From AM-2324 sp042091035 (GTDB lineage: Bacteria; Bacteroidota; Bacteroidia; Chitinophagales; Saprospiraceae), in contig JBELIG010000030.1 in assembly GCA_042091035.1 (NCBI GenBank), positions 1 through 21,577 on the forward strand: a stretch of 21,577 nt of DNA. Reading direction: 5' to 3'. Of the stretch, positions 14,288-21,577 are shown piece by piece. Numbering within the stretch: the stretch's first letter is position 1; each line of letters opens with the position of its first letter. Below the pieces are notes generated by a model. The model saw only the letters and a program-made list of their open reading frames with translations. It was not told the DNA's origin and searched no databases. The translations under genes and the position numbers were made by a program.

Positions 14288-14823
14288 GTTCCTTTGTTCC
14301 ATACTTTTCTAGATGATTCCAGACCTTCCTCATCGTATTTTATCCATTCACCATCTCTCTTTCCATCTATCATTGTTCCACGAGATCTAACATTTCCATT
14401 TAAATGATAGTATTCCCATGCACCTTGCTGTCTATCTAAAGCATAATTGCCTTTTTGCCATAAGATTCCGTCTTTGCCGAAAGTGGACCATTCACCAGTT
14501 TTCAATCCCTTTGCATCGTATGCTCCTTGTTTCCACAATTGACCTGATTCTTCATGGAACAACTTCCATGGGCCAGTTTTGTAGCCATCTGTATAAGACC
14601 CTTCGGCTATCTTATTTCCAAGCATATTGTTTTCCTCCCAGATACCTTGTTTAATCCCGTCCTCAATAGAACCAGATTCTAGACCAGTTACACCTCCTGA
14701 ATACACAGTCTCAGTGCCTTTTACAAGATATTTACCATTCTGATAAACAAGTTCTGAAAGATCTACAGTTGATTCGCAAGCTGTAATAAGTAAAGCGAAA
14801 AATAATATTGGCAATAAACGCAT
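14275..14823 (-). CDS. MORN-repeat (YwqK-like) lipoprotein
   Basis: Lipoprotein of 182 residues with signal MRLLPILFFALLITAC (lipobox LITAC, Cys16). The mature part has five repeats built around G-x-W: Trp62, Trp86, Trp112, Trp136 and Trp160, spaced 24-26 residues (KQGIWEE, KTGPWKLF, KTGEWSTF, QQGAWEYY, RDGEWIKY). This is the MORN_2 repeat of the YwqK family, often labelled an antitoxin in databases although no toxin gene is next to it here. It probably folds as a single-sheet beta structure outside the membrane; function unknown. It is 25 bases upstream of the metal-binding lipoprotein and probably co-transcribed with it. Confidence 0.85.
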   Translation of the reverse strand: MRLLPILFFALLITACESTVDLSELVYQNGKYLVKGTETVYSGGVTGLESGSIEDGIKQGIWEENNMLGNKIAEGSYTDGYKTGPWKLFHEESGQLWKQGAYDAKGLKTGEWSTFGKDGILWQKGNYALDRQQGAWEYYHLNGNVRSRGTMIDGKRDGEWIKYDEEGLESSRKVWNKGTPVE

Positions 14824-14857
14824 AATCAGTAATTGTTAACTTTCTTTAAAAATAGAA

Positions 14858-16099
14858 TTATTTTCTTGATTTCTTTTTCTTCCTTCTGAATTCTTCCAAA
14901 TTTTCAATCTCTCCCATTAGGTCATCCAATCTTTTACTATTTCCTACTGCGAGATCTATAGTTTCTAAATATTCCGCTTTCTCGAGTGATAGTTCACGCA
15001 CGGGCTGATAAATATATTCCTCAATAAGCTTTAGTAATTCCCTTTCATGTTCACTACAAAAGGAAATAGCTTGACCTCTAGCTCTTCCTCGGCCGGTACG
15101 ACCAATCCTATGCACATAGTTCTCCGCTTGATCTGGCAAGTCATAGTTAATAACGAAATCTACACCCTCGATATCTATACCTCTAGCACTTACATCAGTA
15201 GCTATGAGTAGATTTATCGCACCTGTCTTGAAGCTATTTAAAGCCTCCGTTCTACTTTTTTGATCCTTGTCACCATGGAGTGATACTGATTTTATCTCAG
15301 CCCTTTCCATCGCTTTTACTACCCGTTCTGCTCGAACTTTAGTTCGAACAAAGGTCAATATCTTCTTATCTTTATGTTCTTTATAAAATCGCTCTAAAAA
15401 GAATCTTTTGTCATCCATCTCAATATAGCAAACTGCATGATCTACATTTTTTGAAATAGGATCTTTTGGTGATATTTGAATTCGTATAGGGTTACTTACC
15501 AGAGAGTAGGCTAAGTTTTTAATCTCAGGGTTTATAGTTGCTGAAAAGAATAGGGTTTGTCTTTTTTGAGGTAAAAATCGAATAAGATCCTCTATGTCCT
15601 TTTTGAAGCCACGATCGAGCATATGATCCGCTTCATCAAGAATTAATATTTCACATCGCTTTAGGTTTACAAAGCCTTGATGATTTAAATCGAATAATCT
15701 TCCGGGTGTACAAACTAAAATTTCCACACCTTTTTGGAGTTGCTCAATTTGAGGGTCCTGCTCAACACCTCCATGTAGACATAGGCACGAAACAGAAGTA
15801 TAGCGAGCAATCTTATTAATAACTTCTGTTATTTGAAGCGCAAGCTCATGAGTTGGAGCCATAACAATAGCTCTGACACCATCACCTCTTTCTCTTCTCA
15901 TTTTGCGACTCAACATACTGATTAAAGGAATCGCAAAAGCAGCTGTTTTACCGGTTCCTGTCTGAGCTATTGCAAGTACATCTTCACCATTTAAAATATT
16001 GGGAATAGCTTTAAATTGAATATCTGTAGGCTTAACTAAACCCATCTTTGCAATTCCGCGTTTTAACTCTGTTCGTATATTATAATCCTCAAACCTCAT
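14858..16099 (-). CDS. ATP-dependent RNA helicase, DEAD-box, RhlE-like
   Basis: Cytosolic superfamily-2 RNA helicase of 413 residues. Motifs in order: Q motif (GLVKPTDIQ, 20-28), I AQTGTGKT (45-52), Ia PTHELALQ (82-89, His instead of the usual Arg of PTRELA), Ib TPGR (131-134), II DEAD (155-158), III SAT (186-188), then IV-VI including HGDKDQKSR, ATDVSARGIDI and HRIGRTGRGRARG. A lysine/arginine-rich tail (RRKKKKSRK) ends the protein, as in RhlE-like helicases involved in cold response, ribosome assembly or RNA decay. ATG at 16097-16099. It stands alone between the lipoprotein genes and the thr operon. The specific subfamily is moderately supported. Confidence 0.93.
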   Translation of the reverse strand: MRFEDYNIRTELKRGIAKMGLVKPTDIQFKAIPNILNGEDVLAIAQTGTGKTAAFAIPLISMLSRKMRRERGDGVRAIVMAPTHELALQITEVINKIARYTSVSCLCLHGGVEQDPQIEQLQKGVEILVCTPGRLFDLNHQGFVNLKRCEILILDEADHMLDRGFKKDIEDLIRFLPQKRQTLFFSATINPEIKNLAYSLVSNPIRIQISPKDPISKNVDHAVCYIEMDDKRFFLERFYKEHKDKKILTFVRTKVRAERVVKAMERAEIKSVSLHGDKDQKSRTEALNSFKTGAINLLIATDVSARGIDIEGVDFVINYDLPDQAENYVHRIGRTGRGRARGQAISFCSEHERELLKLIEEYIYQPVRELSLEKAEYLETIDLAVGNSKRLDDLMGEIENLEEFRRKKKKSRK

Positions 16100-16128
16100 A
16101 TTACCCGCATTTATTTCTTCTAAAAATG

Positions 16129-16136
16129 CAAATATA
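16129..16136 (-). promoter_or_regulatory. Probable -7 promoter element for the DEAD-box helicase gene
   Basis: On the minus strand TATATTTG, an exact TAnnTTTG, 29 bases before the helicase ATG. No TTG occurs at the 18-base spacing. The rest of the divergent 173-base region up to thrA shows no attenuator, threonine-rich leader peptide or strong hairpin. Confidence 0.4.
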
Positions 16137-16272
16137 GTATATTAAAACAAGCTTTGAATGCCTTATTTTATTCAAAATATTTAGCATTTGGATTACCTAG
16201 GCCGAATTAACCAAACTTAAATACCCCAATTAACTTATTTTAAATCTTTAAATCTATAAGTATTTATCAATT

Positions 16273-18699
16273 ATGATCGTATTAAAGTTTGGAGGAAGCA
16301 GTGTTGCAAATGCAGAGCGAATTAAACATGTTGCATCTATTATCTCAACTAAACCCGAACAAAAGTTGGTTGTGGTTTCTGCGCTTAAAGGTGTAACAGA
16401 TGAATTGAAAGGGTTTGTCCATTCCAGCGTGGAGGCTATGCCAAGGTCTGAGATCTTGAGCCTTAAACAAAGGCATCTTGACTTAGCTGAGGAACTAGAT
16501 TGCGGCAATAAAGAACTCAGCAATTACATAGAAACAATATTTAACCAAATCGAAAAGATCTGTCTGGGTATACATGCATTAGGTGAATGTACTGAGCGTA
16601 TAGAAGCGCTTGTCATGGGTTCTGGGGAGAAATTATCATCCAAGATTATACATAGTTATTTTAAGACACTAAAGCTTGACTTCAAGCATCTTGATAGTGA
16701 GGAATTGATAGTAGCTAATGGTACCTATCTGGTCGCTTCTTTAGACGAAAAATTAACCTACAGTAAAATCAATGCTACTATAGATGATAAAACTAATTAT
16801 ATAGCTGCTGGCTTTATTGCTAGTAATCATGAAGCAAAGCCAGTTACTTTAGGAAGAGGAGGGTCAGATTATTCTGCGGCAATATATGCAGGAGCACTTA
16901 ATGCTGATCGACTAGAAATATGGTCTGATGTAGATGGTATGCTTAGTGCAAATCCGAGGATAGTAAAAGAAGCCAAAATGATACGGAGCCTCTCTTATGA
17001 AGAAGCATTTGAATTGTCTTATTTTGGTGCTAAGGTTCTTTATCCGCCCACAATACGACCTCTTATTGCTTCTAATATACCTTTGGAACTCAAAAACACC
17101 TTTGCACCTGAAAAAGAAGGAACACGAATTGATCCCAATACATCGCTTGACGATAATCCAGTAAAAGGAGTAACAGCACTCAGTAATGTTGGACTTCTAA
17201 ATATTTCTGGCATTGGAATGGCTAATCAGAGTGGATATGCAAAAAGAGTTTTTGAAGCATTGGAACGTGAAGCTATTAATGTGATTCTTATCACTCAGTG
17301 TTGTTCTGAACGCAGTATTTGTGTAGGTATTGATCAACAACAATTAAGTATCGCACGAGCAAGTTTGAATCAAGAATTTTCCTATGAAATAAAGAGGAGC
17401 TTATTAAATGATGTCGAAATAGACCAAGACTTTTCCATAGTTGCTTTGATTGGCGATAAGATGATCAATAAAATAGGTCTGAGTGGAAAGGTATTTAGTG
17501 TCTTAGGTGCTAATGGTATAAATATAAAAGCTATTGCCCAGGGAGCCTCTGAAAGAAATATTTCTGTAGTCGTAAATAAGAGCAATGAACATAAGGCTAT
17601 CAATGTCCTTCATGAAGCTTTTTTTACTGAAAACACAAAGAAAATACACTTGTACATTGCTGGAAAAGGGAATGTTGGAGGATCTTTTTTGAAAATGTTA
17701 GAGAAGCAGGCATATTTCCTAAAACAACAATACAATTTGGAGTTAAAAGTAGTATCGCTCTTCAATAGTAAAAGACATCTTTCTTCAGCAAACCTTAATA
17801 TTTCTGCCTTTGAATCTGAATTTGAAAAGCATGCAATAGAGTACAAGGACCTTTCTGAAATTGTCGAAAAGATTAAATCTGAAAACCTTAGGAATTCAAT
17901 ATTTATAGATAATACAGCTTCACAAGTAGTCAGCGATCATTATGAGTCAATCTTAAATGCGGGTGCAAGTATTGCGACTTGTAATAAAATAGCTTGTAGC
18001 TCTGAATATAATCGCTATTCAAACCTCAAAAGATTGGCAAAAGAGAAAGTTCTTGAGTTTAAATATGAAACTTGTGTAGGCGCTGCCTTACCTGTGATTA
18101 AAACGATACAAGATCTAGTTCTAAGTGGTGATCAAATCACATCGGTAGAAGCAGTATTGTCAGGTAGTCTAAACTTTATTTTCAATACTTATGACGGGTC
18201 TTCTACTTTTGCTGAGGTTGTTGCTGAAGCAAAAAAATTAGGTTATACAGAACCGAATCCATTAATAGACTTGAGTGGTGTGGATGCCATTCGGAAAATC
18301 CTTATTCTAGCTAGGGAGAGTGGCTTGGAATTAAACTTTGAAGATGTTGTAAATGAAGGCTTTTTACCTGATGAATGTCTAAAGGCAGAGGGCACAGAAG
18401 ACTTGTTCAAAGCCCTTGAGAATAACGATGCTCATTTTAAATCAATATATGAGGAAGCACATGCAAAAGGAGAACGCCTGAAGGTCGTAGCAAAGTTTGT
18501 GAATGGAAAAGCTAGCTTTGGCTTGAAATCAGTTGATATTAATCATCCTTTTTATAACTTAGACGGAAAGGATAATATATTTTCCATCAAGACGCATCGC
18601 TACCCAGAACAACCATTGATTGTCAAAGGAGCAGGGGCAGGAGCAGAGGTTACTGCAAGCGGAGTCTTTTCTGATTTAATGCTTATTGTAAATAAATAA
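16273..18699 (+). CDS. thrA: Bifunctional aspartokinase/homoserine dehydrogenase ThrA
   Basis: Fused enzyme of 808 residues catalysing phosphorylation of aspartate and NAD(P)H reduction of aspartate semialdehyde to homoserine. The aspartokinase domain (about 1-295) opens with VLKFGGSSVANAERI (Ser where KFGGTS is commonest) and has GRGGSDYSAAIYA and EIWSDVDGM. Two ACT-type regulatory stretches follow (about 300-450: LNISGIGMANQSGYAKRVFEAL and VALIGDKM...IKAIAQGASE), where threonine feedback is expected. The homoserine dehydrogenase half starts near 456 with the nucleotide loop AGKGNVGGS (463-471), and has DLSGVDAIRKILILARE (666-682, catalytic Lys675) and GAGAGAEVTASGVFSDL near the end. No leader peptide precedes it, so control is probably allosteric. 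thrB follows four bases downstream. Confidence 0.97.
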   Translation: MIVLKFGGSSVANAERIKHVASIISTKPEQKLVVVSALKGVTDELKGFVHSSVEAMPRSEILSLKQRHLDLAEELDCGNKELSNYIETIFNQIEKICLGIHALGECTERIEALVMGSGEKLSSKIIHSYFKTLKLDFKHLDSEELIVANGTYLVASLDEKLTYSKINATIDDKTNYIAAGFIASNHEAKPVTLGRGGSDYSAAIYAGALNADRLEIWSDVDGMLSANPRIVKEAKMIRSLSYEEAFELSYFGAKVLYPPTIRPLIASNIPLELKNTFAPEKEGTRIDPNTSLDDNPVKGVTALSNVGLLNISGIGMANQSGYAKRVFEALEREAINVILITQCCSERSICVGIDQQQLSIARASLNQEFSYEIKRSLLNDVEIDQDFSIVALIGDKMINKIGLSGKVFSVLGANGINIKAIAQGASERNISVVVNKSNEHKAINVLHEAFFTENTKKIHLYIAGKGNVGGSFLKMLEKQAYFLKQQYNLELKVVSLFNSKRHLSSANLNISAFESEFEKHAIEYKDLSEIVEKIKSENLRNSIFIDNTASQVVSDHYESILNAGASIATCNKIACSSEYNRYSNLKRLAKEKVLEFKYETCVGAALPVIKTIQDLVLSGDQITSVEAVLSGSLNFIFNTYDGSSTFAEVVAEAKKLGYTEPNPLIDLSGVDAIRKILILARESGLELNFEDVVNEGFLPDECLKAEGTEDLFKALENNDAHFKSIYEEAHAKGERLKVVAKFVNGKASFGLKSVDINHPFYNLDGKDNIFSIKTHRYPEQPLIVKGAGAGAEVTASGVFSDLMLIVNK

Positions 18700-18703
18700 T
18701 TGA

Positions 18704-19633
18704 ATGAAAAGCGTAAAAGCATTCGCACCAGCATCTTACTCTAATCTTTCTGTAGGTTTTGATATTCTTGGTTTGGCTTTAACTAGCCTGGGGGACATAG
18801 TTGAACTTACTCAGCGGGAAGATTCTTCTATTGTAATCACTCAAATTAACGGTGCTGATAATTTGTCTTTGGATACTGACAAAAATTGTTGTGGAATCGT
18901 AATTCAAAAAATGCAAGAAACACTGGATTCTAGTGTTGGATGCAATATAATCATACATAAAGGATTTAAACCTGGTAGCGGCTTAGGCTCAAGTTCAGCA
19001 AGTTCTGTTGGCGCAGCTGTAGCTTACAATGAACTTTTAGGGAACCCCTTAGAAAAAGAGGATCTTATTGATTTTGCTTTAGAGGGTGAACTTGTAGCAT
19101 GTGGAGCGAAACATGCAGATAATGTCGCCCCATCTCTATTTGGTGGCTTGGTCATGGTACGTTCTTATGATCCCCTTGATATTTTAGCATTGCCGGTACC
19201 AGAGGGCTTATATGCGATAACAGTGTTTCCTGATGTAGTTGTTAAAACGGAAGCCTCTAGGAAATTACTTCCTGAAAAAATAGGAATGTCTGATCTTACC
19301 AAGCAGGTTGCTAATATGGCAGCATTCGTAAAAGCACTTTACGAAGAGGATTATGACTTGTTTTCTAATTGCCTGAACGATCATGTTGCAGAGCCTTATA
19401 GAAAAAGCCTTATTCCTCATTTTGACACAATGAAATCTATCGCTTTAGACAATGGAGCTTTAAATTTTGGTATTTCTGGTTCAGGTCCTACTGTATTTGC
19501 ACTTGCAAAAGATGAGGCTGAAGCAGAGGATATTAGAACTAGAATAGAGGAATTATTAAAAGAGGATGATATTGCATGTAATTCTTTTATAGAAAAACTA
19601 AGCTACTCTGAGGGAGCTTACATAATGACATAA
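18704..19633 (+). CDS. thrB: Homoserine kinase ThrB
   Basis: Cytosolic GHMP-family kinase phosphorylating homoserine to O-phosphohomoserine. The ATP loop is PGSGLGSSSASS (90-101); the N-terminal KAFAPASYSNLSVGFDILGLAL and the C-terminal NFGISGSGPTVFALAKDE are both diagnostic. At 309 aa it is full length. It starts four bases after thrA, and its TAA (19631-19633) directly abuts the thrC ATG, so the three genes are translationally close and form one operon. Nothing unusual. Confidence 0.97.
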   Translation: MKSVKAFAPASYSNLSVGFDILGLALTSLGDIVELTQREDSSIVITQINGADNLSLDTDKNCCGIVIQKMQETLDSSVGCNIIIHKGFKPGSGLGSSSASSVGAAVAYNELLGNPLEKEDLIDFALEGELVACGAKHADNVAPSLFGGLVMVRSYDPLDILALPVPEGLYAITVFPDVVVKTEASRKLLPEKIGMSDLTKQVANMAAFVKALYEEDYDLFSNCLNDHVAEPYRKSLIPHFDTMKSIALDNGALNFGISGSGPTVFALAKDEAEAEDIRTRIEELLKEDDIACNSFIEKLSYSEGAYIMT

Positions 19634-20905
19634 ATGATATTTACCAGTACGAAAAATAGTAAAGAAGCTGTTGGATTTAGAACAGCAGCATTGAATGGAC
19701 TAGCAAGTAATAAAGGGCTTTATGTTCCGACATTTATGCCAAAACTAAATACTGATATCCTTGAAAGTGATGTATTTGGCCCTGAAGAAGCTGCTCAGGT
19801 TATGCGCCTTTTTGTAGATGAAGATATTCCATTAAAAAAATTAACTGAAATCCTTGATCAGACCTTGGCTTTTGATTTTCCCTTGGAGCAGATTGGAGAA
19901 GATAAGTATTGTCTTGAACTATTTCATGGTCCTACTAAAGCGTTCAAGGATGTGGGGGCTCGTTTTATGTCCAGAGTACTAGGGTACTTTAAGGCACAGG
20001 ACTCTAACAAATCACATGTCTTAGTTGCAACTTCGGGAGATACCGGAGCTGCTGTGGCTAATGGTTTTTTGAATATTGATGGAGTAGAGGTTCATATTCT
20101 TTTTCCAAAAGGTAAGGTCTCTGAATACCAAGAAAGGCAAATGACTACCTTAGGAGGTAATATCAATGCTTATGAAGTAGAAGGCACCTTTGATGATTGC
20201 CAATCCCTTGTAAAACAAGCATTTTCAGACAATGAGTTAAAGGAAAAAATGAGCTTGAGTTCAGCAAATTCAATAAATGTAGCTCGCTTTTTACCACAAA
20301 TGCTATATTATTTCATCGCTTCTAACACACTGAAAAACAAAAACTTAAACAACATTACATATTCTGTTCCTTCTGGTAATTTTGGCAATCTGACTGCTGG
20401 TTTATATGCCAATGCTTTGGGACTTCCTGTAGCGAAATTTATAGCTTCTACAAATAAGAACGATACCTTCATTAATTATTTGATGTCAGGGACTTACGAG
20501 CCTAAGCCTTCTGTACTTACCTATTCAAATGCTATGGATGTTGGAGCACCTAGTAATTTTACCAGAATCCTAGACCTTTTTGATAATGATTGGAAAGCTA
20601 TAAAAGGTAAAATTGATGGAATTGCCGTTTCTGATGAAGAAACGTTACAGATTATGGATCGTATCTATTCTGCTACAGGTTATATTATTGATCCCCATGG
20701 TGCTGTTGGATACCTTGGGCTGGAAAGCTTTCAGAAAGAAGGAAATACTGGAGTAGTGCTAGGGACGGCCTCTCCATTAAAATTTTCTTCTGTTATCCAA
20801 AAGGTAGTTCCTTCATTTGAAACTCCAGATGCCGGATCTAAAACTGTATTCAAAACGAGTATTAAAAATGATTATAAGTCATTTTTGGAAGTTCTATTGT
20901 CTTGA
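19634..20905 (+). CDS. thrC: Threonine synthase ThrC
   Basis: PLP-dependent enzyme converting O-phosphohomoserine to threonine and phosphate. PLP attaches at Lys105 in HGPTKAFKDVGARF. SGDTGAA (134-140) is the conserved loop near the substrate, and SVPSGNFGNLTAGLYA (about 247-262) is the PLP phosphate-binding loop. At 423 aa it is the expected length for this class. The N-terminal MIFTSTKNSKEAVGFRTAALNGLASNKGLYVP is typical. It starts immediately after the thrB stop; recQ begins 21 bases after its stop and may share the transcript. Confidence 0.97.
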   Translation: MIFTSTKNSKEAVGFRTAALNGLASNKGLYVPTFMPKLNTDILESDVFGPEEAAQVMRLFVDEDIPLKKLTEILDQTLAFDFPLEQIGEDKYCLELFHGPTKAFKDVGARFMSRVLGYFKAQDSNKSHVLVATSGDTGAAVANGFLNIDGVEVHILFPKGKVSEYQERQMTTLGGNINAYEVEGTFDDCQSLVKQAFSDNELKEKMSLSSANSINVARFLPQMLYYFIASNTLKNKNLNNITYSVPSGNFGNLTAGLYANALGLPVAKFIASTNKNDTFINYLMSGTYEPKPSVLTYSNAMDVGAPSNFTRILDLFDNDWKAIKGKIDGIAVSDEETLQIMDRIYSATGYIIDPHGAVGYLGLESFQKEGNTGVVLGTASPLKFSSVIQKVVPSFETPDAGSKTVFKTSIKNDYKSFLEVLLS

Positions 20906-20926
20906 TGTTTTAAGCGACTGTAAACT

Positions 20927-21577
20927 ATGTTAAATACCTTAAAGAAATATTTCGGCTATGATTCCTTCAGGCCGATGCAAGAAGAAATAATATCTACAAT
21001 CATTGATGGCAAGGACGCTTTAGTTCTTATGCCCACAGGTGGCGGTAAATCATTATGTTATCAGATTCCTGCTCTTATGATGGAGGGTACGGCTATTGTA
21101 ATTTCTCCCCTTATTGCTTTAATGAAAGATCAAGTTGATGCACTTCGATTAAACGGAATAAAAGCCGCTTATTTCAATTCCTCCCTAAGCAATTCGGAAA
21201 AAAGTGGTGTCATTAATGCACTTCAAGCCGGTGAATTAAAATTATTGTATCTATCTCCTGAACGTTTGCTGTCAGAAGGAGGCTACTTCATGAATTTGCT
21301 GAAGAAAACTAAAATCTCACTCTTTGCCATAGATGAGGCACATTGTATTTCTCAATGGGGCCATGACTTTAGACCTGAATATAGTGCACTTGGGCGTATT
21401 AAACAGGAGTTTCCAGGTAAACCATTGATTGCATTGACGGCAACAGCTGATGGCCGAACTAAAGAAGATATCATACAAAAACTAGAATTGTCAAAGGCGA
21501 AGAAATTTGTTTCTAGTTTTAATCGAGCGAATATAAAGTATACCATTTATCCCAAACAAGACAGCCGTAAAAAATTG
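20927..21577 (+). CDS. recQ: ATP-dependent DNA helicase RecQ, 5' part cut by the window end
   Basis: First 217 residues of a RecQ-family 3'-5' DNA helicase used in recombination and replication-fork repair. From ATG 20927 the frame is open to the last base. Motif 0 and Q-like YFGYDSFRPMQEE (8-20), Walker A PTGGGKS (36-42), DEAH at 136-139, the RecQ aromatic-rich loop SQWGHDFRPEY (142-152) and TAT (171-173) are all present. The second helicase domain, zinc site and HRDC domain would lie beyond the window. It follows thrC by 21 bases in the same direction, though no role in threonine synthesis is implied. Confidence 0.95.
   Translation, partial: MLNTLKKYFGYDSFRPMQEEIISTIIDGKDALVLMPTGGGKSLCYQIPALMMEGTAIVISPLIALMKDQVDALRLNGIKAAYFNSSLSNSEKSGVINALQAGELKLLYLSPERLLSEGGYFMNLLKKTKISLFAIDEAHCISQWGHDFRPEYSALGRIKQEFPGKPLIALTATADGRTKEDIIQKLELSKAKKFVSSFNRANIKYTIYPKQDSRKKL

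Noticed and set aside
14275..14823. YwqK-type antitoxin of a toxin-antitoxin pair
   Set aside because: The protein has a lipoprotein signal and no toxin-like neighbour; the database label YwqK antitoxin reflects the MORN repeat, not evidence for a toxin pair here.
16100..16272. Threonine attenuator or leader peptide before thrA
   Set aside because: The short ATG frames present encode MQI and MPYFIQNI without Thr or Ile runs, and no terminator hairpin is visible.
17382..17846. Two antisense ORFs within thrA
   Set aside because: Composition and position follow the sense codons of a conserved enzyme; no motif of their own.

Overview
This looks like an ordinary chromosomal segment of a low-GC member of the Bacteroidota, most likely a free-living Cytophagia- or Saprospiria-like lineage; the genus cannot be read from the window. 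The evidence is: a fused aspartokinase-homoserine dehydrogenase followed by thrB and thrC; the bacillithiol enzyme BshC; an ECF sigma / membrane anti-sigma / DUF4097-like set; PorT-type beta-barrel and MORN/YwqK-type lipoproteins; almost no Shine-Dalgarno sequences before starts; and several exact copies of the Bacteroidota -7 promoter element TAnnTTTG. No tRNA, rRNA, CRISPR array, insertion sequence or phage gene is visible.

Layout. 91-1113 (-) ribD. 1194-1775 (+) a degenerate HNH/AP2 DNA-binding protein whose natural start is in doubt because an in-frame TAG follows an upstream ATG. 1885-2916 (+) hemE. 3068-3925 (+) accD, convergent with bshC (3965-5563, -) across a perfect 27-bp-arm palindrome that also encodes the stop codons of both genes. 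5682-7172 (+) glpK, with an 18-bp perfect palindrome just before its ATG. 7169-9250 (-) a three-gene operon transcribed as ECF sigma factor, membrane anti-sigma-like protein, secreted DUF4097-like protein. 9349-9984 (-) a small outer-membrane beta-barrel. 10189-13877 (+) a tight co-directional run: GTPase ysxC/engB, PlsB-like acyltransferase, voltage-gated cation channel, DEDDh exonuclease. 13908-14823 (-) two small lipoproteins, one with a MORN-type repeat and one with a heavy-metal-binding domain followed by seven Gly-His-Asp-His-Glu repeats. 14858-16099 (-) a RhlE-like DEAD-box helicase. 16273-20905 (+) the threonine operon thrA-thrB-thrC. 20927 to the window end (+) the 5' part of recQ.

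How the genes work together. The thr operon is a complete route from aspartyl phosphate production to threonine, lacking only aspartate-semialdehyde dehydrogenase, which is not in the window. The ECF sigma factor and its downstream membrane protein probably form a sensing pair whose output includes the secreted DUF4097-like protein. ribD, hemE, accD, bshC and glpK are single metabolic genes with separate promoters. There is no gene-free stretch over 300 bases. The longest gaps are about 204 nt (9985-10188), 173 nt (16100-16272) and 151 nt (2917-3067); they hold only promoter-like elements and one weak inverted repeat.

I found no convincing new multi-gene system. The most distinctive signals are small: the 57-bp palindrome shared by accD and bshC, the glpK operator-like palindrome, the 15-bp in-frame tandem repeat in the metal-binding lipoprotein, the duplicated motif in the anti-sigma-like protein, and the interrupted start of the HNH/AP2 gene.
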